A stretch of DNA of 64,000 nucleotides from Hymenobacter convexus (lineage in GTDB: Bacteria > Bacteroidota > Bacteroidia > Cytophagales > Hymenobacteraceae): the NCBI RefSeq assembly GCF_030580955.1, contig NZ_JAUQON010000002.1, positions 310,001 to 374,000 of the forward strand. Reading direction: 5' to 3'. The notes beneath the pieces are model-generated. The model was not told the DNA's origin and did not search any database. It saw only the letters and a program-made list of their open reading frames with translations. Positions 60,996 to 64,000 of this stretch are shown here, piece by piece; the stretch's first letter is position 1, and the number at the start of each line of letters is the position of its first letter. Made by a program: the position numbers and the translations under genes.

Positions 60996-62225
60996 TTATA
61001 CCAGCTGCCGCAGCGCCATCTCAAACGAGCGCTGGGCAATGCCCGTGGGCTGCGCATTCTCGGCATGAGTGCGCTCCAGCGCCGCGCCGATGATGCGCGA
61101 GGTATCGGCGAAAATGGCCTGGTCGGTGATTTCGGCGCCCGTTTCCATCAGGTAAGCAAACACGCGGGCCATGCCGCAGTTGGCAATGAAATCGGGAATG
61201 ACGGCCGTGCGCTCATCGGCAAAAACGCCGGTCGGCCCGAAGAAAATTTCGGGGTCGGCAAAGGGCACGTTCGCCCCGCAGCTAATCACCTGCAGGCCGC
61301 CGGCCAGCAGCTGCTCTACCTGCCCCCGCGCCACCAGGCGCGACGACGCGGCAGGAATAAAGATGTCGGCCCCCACGGACCATATTTTTTCGTTAATGTC
61401 TTCAAATGGCAATAAATTATTGCCTGTCAGGGCGTTGCCTTGGCGGGCAAGCAGCAGGGCCCGCACTTCTTCCAAGCCCAGGCCCTCGGTGCTCAGCAGC
61501 CCGCCGGCCCGGTCAATGATGCCCACGATGCGCACACCCTGCCCGGCCAGATAGTAAGCCGCCGCCGCGCCCACATTGCCCCAGCCCTGAATAATGGCCC
61601 GCTTCCCGCGCAAATCGGTGCCGGCCCAGAGGCGGTAGTAGTGCCGCACGGCCTCGGCCACGCCGTAGCCGGTGATGAGGTCGGCAATGGTGTATTTCCG
61701 GGCCAGGTCGGGCGAAAACGAGGCGTCCTCTACCACTTTAATTACGCCCTGGCGAAGCTGGCCGAGCTTCTGGATTTTTTGGGGTTCGGTGGCGCGGTAG
61801 TGGCCGTTCACCACGCCCTCTTGCGGGTGCCAAAGGCCATATTCTTCAGTAATAGGTATAACCTCATGTATCTCATCTACGTTAAGGTCACCACCAGTGC
61901 CGTAGTAGTTTTTCAATAGTGGAATAACCGCCCGGTACCATCGTTCCAGCACTCCGCGCTTGCGCGGGTCCTGCGGGTCGAAATTAATTCCTGATTTTGC
62001 CCCGCCGATGGCTGGCCCCGACACCGTGAATTTGACCTCCATCGTCTTTGCCAGGCTTTCTACCTCGCGTTTGTCGAGGCCTTTGCGCATGCGGGTGCCG
62101 CCGCCGGCGGCGCCTCCGCGCAAGGAATTGATGACGACCCAGCCCTCGGCTTCGGTTTCGGAATCCTGCCACTCGAAGACAATTTCGGGGCGTTTGTTTT
62201 CAAATTTGGTAAGTAGGTCAAGCAT
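60996..62225 (-). CDS. Glu/Leu/Phe/Val dehydrogenase family enzyme
   Basis: 409 residues from the ATG at 62225 (MLDLLTKFENKRPEIVFEW); an ATG at 62246 is the alternative. Family motifs: GGAAGGGTRMRKGL, the catalytic-Lys stretch SGPAIGGAKSGINFDP, and the NAD(P)-binding GWGNVGAAAAYYLAGQG. It oxidatively deaminates an amino acid, probably glutamate, to the keto acid. It belongs to the roughly 410-residue Bacteroidota branch. The next gene on this strand (LOG) starts 160 bases downstream, beyond two hairpins. Confidence 0.92.
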   Translation of the reverse strand: MLDLLTKFENKRPEIVFEWQDSETEAEGWVVINSLRGGAAGGGTRMRKGLDKREVESLAKTMEVKFTVSGPAIGGAKSGINFDPQDPRKRGVLERWYRAVIPLLKNYYGTGGDLNVDEIHEVIPITEEYGLWHPQEGVVNGHYRATEPQKIQKLGQLRQGVIKVVEDASFSPDLARKYTIADLITGYGVAEAVRHYYRLWAGTDLRGKRAIIQGWGNVGAAAAYYLAGQGVRIVGIIDRAGGLLSTEGLGLEEVRALLLARQGNALTGNNLLPFEDINEKIWSVGADIFIPAASSRLVARGQVEQLLAGGLQVISCGANVPFADPEIFFGPTGVFADERTAVIPDFIANCGMARVFAYLMETGAEITDQAIFADTSRIIGAALERTHAENAQPTGIAQRSFEMALRQLV

Positions 62226-62468
62226 CGACTGAAGACGAAAAGACATCACTAAAAACACAACCGTAAAGGTACGGGCCAGCTTTCACCCCAGCCGAGGGTT
62301 CGAATTGTATTTCGAATAGAAATAAAATCTGCAAATACTTAAGTATAGTAGAGGAAAATAAATCGATTTTCCCCTATTTTGCAGAGTCATGCAGGAACTA
62401 CCTAACTAACACGGCTGTATTGCACTTATTCCACTCTTCCATTTTCCCTTTCACTTTTTATTGATTTC

Positions 62469-62789
62469 ATGAAACCATTGCATTCGCGTGTTGAAGCGCA
62501 ACAGTTGGACCGTGCCGCGGCTATGCTCAAGGTTCTCTCGCACCCCAAACGATTGGCTATAGTTGACCTGTTGGGTAAGACCAAAGGCAAAGACAGCCAG
62601 ATGTCCGTTACTGATATATACCAGGCGCTCGACCTGCCGCAGGCAATTGCCTCGCAGCACCTCATCACCCTCAAAGACCGGGGCGTACTGAAGTCAAGCA
62701 AGGTGGGCACCAAGATTTATTATTCCCTGGCAGTGCCGCAGTTGCTGAAAGTAATCGACACTTTGGAGGACTACTCGGGCCGGTTGTAA
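62469..62789 (+). CDS. ArsR/SmtB-type winged-helix transcription regulator
   Basis: 106 residues. The winged helix spans about 15-90: LDRAAAMLKVLSHPKRLAIVDLL, then QALDLPQAIASQHLITLKDRGVL as the recognition helix and SSKVGTKIYYSLAV as the wing. No ELCVCD-type metal site is seen, so it may sense something other than metal. It is divergent from the dehydrogenase gene, with AT-rich spacer DNA (62290-62390) between them; autoregulation or control of that gene is possible. Confidence 0.92.
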   Translation: MKPLHSRVEAQQLDRAAAMLKVLSHPKRLAIVDLLGKTKGKDSQMSVTDIYQALDLPQAIASQHLITLKDRGVLKSSKVGTKIYYSLAVPQLLKVIDTLEDYSGRL

Positions 62790-62812
62790 CCTTAGCAAGC
62801 TAATTGATTAGG

Positions 62813-62841
62813 AGGCTGTTTCGAAGGGGACAGCCTTTTTT
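62813..62841 (+). terminator. Rho-independent terminator after the ArsR-type gene
   Basis: AGGCTGT (62813-62819) pairs with ACAGCCT (62830-62836), followed by a T6 run. Its end overlaps the coaE stop region on the opposite strand. Confidence 0.82.
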
Positions 62842-63445
62842 ATGCTCCGGCCGATTGGCTAAACGTCGCGTGCAGGGCCAGCACCTGGGGCAACAATGGC
62901 TGCACATCGTCATTGGTCAGCACGTAATCGGCGCGTTGCATCTTTTCTTCCTCGCTCAGCTGCTTTGCCATGATGGCCTTCACGTCGGCCGTGGAACGGT
63001 GCGGGTCGCGCCGCAGCACGCGGGCCTCACGCACGGCCAGCGGCGCAAATACCGTGATGATGCGGTCGAGCTGCTTGTAAGAGCCCGCCTCAAAAAGTAG
63101 TGCAGCCTCCTTGAGCACGTAGGGGTGGCCGGCAGCGGCGTGGGTAGCCGCCCAGCTTTCAAAATCGGTGCCCACGTGCGGGTGCACCAAGCCGTTGAGT
63201 TGGGCTAGCAGGGTGGAGTTGTTGAACACGGTGCCGGCTAGTACCGGGCGGTTGAGCCTACCCGAAGCGTCGTAAGTATCTGGCCCGAAGGCGGCGCTTA
63301 GTTGCTGCCGCAATTCCACGCCGTTTTCCATCAGCCAGCGGGCGCGGGAGTCGGCGTCGTAGATGGGCACGCCCAGGGCGTGAAACAAGCGGCTGGCAAT
63401 GCTTTTGCCTGAGCCGATTCCGCCGGTGATGCCAATGCGTAGCAT
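62840..63445 (-). CDS. coaE: Dephospho-CoA kinase
   Basis: 201 residues. P-loop GITGGIGSGKSIASRLFHALG at the N-terminus; YDADSRARWLM and LAQLNGLVHPHV match CoaE, and the C-terminal VREARVLRRDPHRSTADVKAIMAKQ holds the lid Arg residues. It phosphorylates the 3'-hydroxyl of dephospho-CoA, the last CoA step. It starts one base after the stop of the YbbR-like gene, so the two are coupled, an arrangement usual in Bacteroidota. Confidence 0.96.
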   Translation of the reverse strand: MLRIGITGGIGSGKSIASRLFHALGVPIYDADSRARWLMENGVELRQQLSAAFGPDTYDASGRLNRPVLAGTVFNNSTLLAQLNGLVHPHVGTDFESWAATHAAAGHPYVLKEAALLFEAGSYKQLDRIITVFAPLAVREARVLRRDPHRSTADVKAIMAKQLSEEEKMQRADYVLTNDDVQPLLPQVLALHATFSQSAGA

Positions 63446-63446
63446 A

Positions 63447-64000
63447 TCAGTTTTTGGAAGTTTTGGAAGCCCGGCGCCGGCCCCGTGCCGGTTCGGCGGT
63501 GGGTGCCAGCTTGGTAATGCGGACGGTGGACGCCGACGGCCGCACCCGCGCGGGCGCCACCAAATCTACTTCGGTGCCATTGGTGTCGGCCGTGCCGGGG
63601 GGCAAAGACACTGGGTAGGGGCTGGGCAAAGCGTTGACCAGCGTAGCGGGCCCCCGAAAAGCCACCACGGCCGGCGTCAGGCGCACCGAGTGCTCCCGGG
63701 CCGAATCGGATACCAGCACCAAGGGCAGCCGCCGCGTGGCGTAGCGGTCGAAGGTGAGGCGGAGGGTATCGCCGGCCCATTCGTTCACCTGCACGCCTTC
63801 CAGCGCGGTTTGCAGGCCGCGGCGCCAGGCCTCGGGCGGCAGGTAGCGGGTGCCGGGCAGGGGCACGGGGCGCAGGTCGGCCGGGTGCGTGCCCCAGCCC
63901 ATGTTGGCCCGCAGCAGGCGCCAGCCCTGGCCCGTGACGGTGACCGGCAGCGCCGCCGGCAGCGGCCGCAAGGGCACGTAGCGGGCCGAGTCGTAGTGCC
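63447..64000 (-). CDS. YbbR/CdaR-like domain protein (partial, cut by the window end)
   Basis: The frame is open to the last base of the window, so the start lies beyond 64000; a GTG near 63977 is not the start. The visible 183 residues contain a YbbR-like beta unit (VTVTGQGWRLLRANMGWG, YLPPEAWRRGLQTALEGVQVNEWAGDTLRLTFDR, RRLPLVLVSDSAREHSVRLTPAVVAFRGPATLV) and a C-terminal Arg/Lys-rich tail. YbbR (CdaR) proteins are membrane-anchored and in Firmicutes regulate diadenylate cyclase; partial identification only. Directly precedes coaE. Confidence 0.75.
   Translation of the reverse strand, partial: HYDSARYVPLRPLPAALPVTVTGQGWRLLRANMGWGTHPADLRPVPLPGTRYLPPEAWRRGLQTALEGVQVNEWAGDTLRLTFDRYATRRLPLVLVSDSAREHSVRLTPAVVAFRGPATLVNALPSPYPVSLPPGTADTNGTEVDLVAPARVRPSASTVRITKLAPTAEPARGRRRASKTSKN

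Overview
This window looks like a chromosomal segment of a GC-rich member of the Bacteroidota, most likely Hymenobacter or a close relative (Cytophagales). That placement is inferred from gene content. The supporting features are type IX secretion (T9SS) C-terminal sorting domains, a TonB-dependent receptor with a carboxypeptidase-regulatory-like N-terminal domain, DUF4270, DUF4286, DUF349 and DUF2795 proteins, delta-60 repeat proteins, a catalytic-domain-only glycogen synthase beside panC, and promoter boxes of the Bacteroidota TAnnTTTG type. I see no rRNA, tRNA, CRISPR array, insertion sequence or prophage.

Layout: 0.3-4.7 kb holds an NlpC/P60 hydrolase and a DUF1800/DUF1501 secreted pair, the latter with a T9SS tail. 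4.8-10.5 kb holds a small membrane protein, two TonB_C-repeat proteins, a penicillin acylase family protein and an RlpA-like protein. 10.7-16.4 kb holds DUF72, a GDSL esterase, DUF4286, a small membrane protein, a Lys/Gln-rich secreted protein, an MFS transporter and a CDF metal exporter. 16.4-25.3 kb holds two delta-60/T9SS surface proteins flanking clpP and an ECF sigma factor with a small partner, then a TonB-dependent receptor preceded by a small His-rich secreted protein. 25.4-32.1 kb holds a tandem pair of uncharacterised paralogues, htpG, a type-B carboxylesterase, a methyltransferase and a YpdA-like reductase. 32.2-37.6 kb holds a FadL-like porin with an SGNH lipoprotein, lptB and a GH3 enzyme. 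37.7-46.8 kb holds small proteins, AIM24/TIGR00266, a YwqK-like lipoprotein, gltX, ridA, glmS, DUF4270 and glycogen synthase. 46.9-50.2 kb holds panC, an UPF0104-type membrane protein, rfaE2 and a zinc peptidase. 50.4-54.1 kb is a less GC-rich block with a LuxR-type regulator whose receiver domain has lost its phosphorylation residues, followed by a 959-residue orphan exported protein. 54.2-64 kb holds ettA, DUF349, DUF2795, an orphan ABC ATPase, crtY, a LOG-family protein, a glutamate dehydrogenase family enzyme, an ArsR-type regulator, coaE and a truncated YbbR/CdaR-like gene.

The most distinctive structural feature is a set of intergenic inverted repeats of several unrelated sequence families. 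One family (GTCATSCTGARCGCAG...) has six copies. Others are built of short repeated words (GTTAGCTG, TTGAATGGG, GTTGAGGGTT), and several end at or run through start codons. Their open frames also produce spurious N-terminal extensions, so I trimmed many starts. Functionally the window is mostly housekeeping (envelope, cofactor, translation, proteolysis) mixed with secreted or surface proteins of unknown role.
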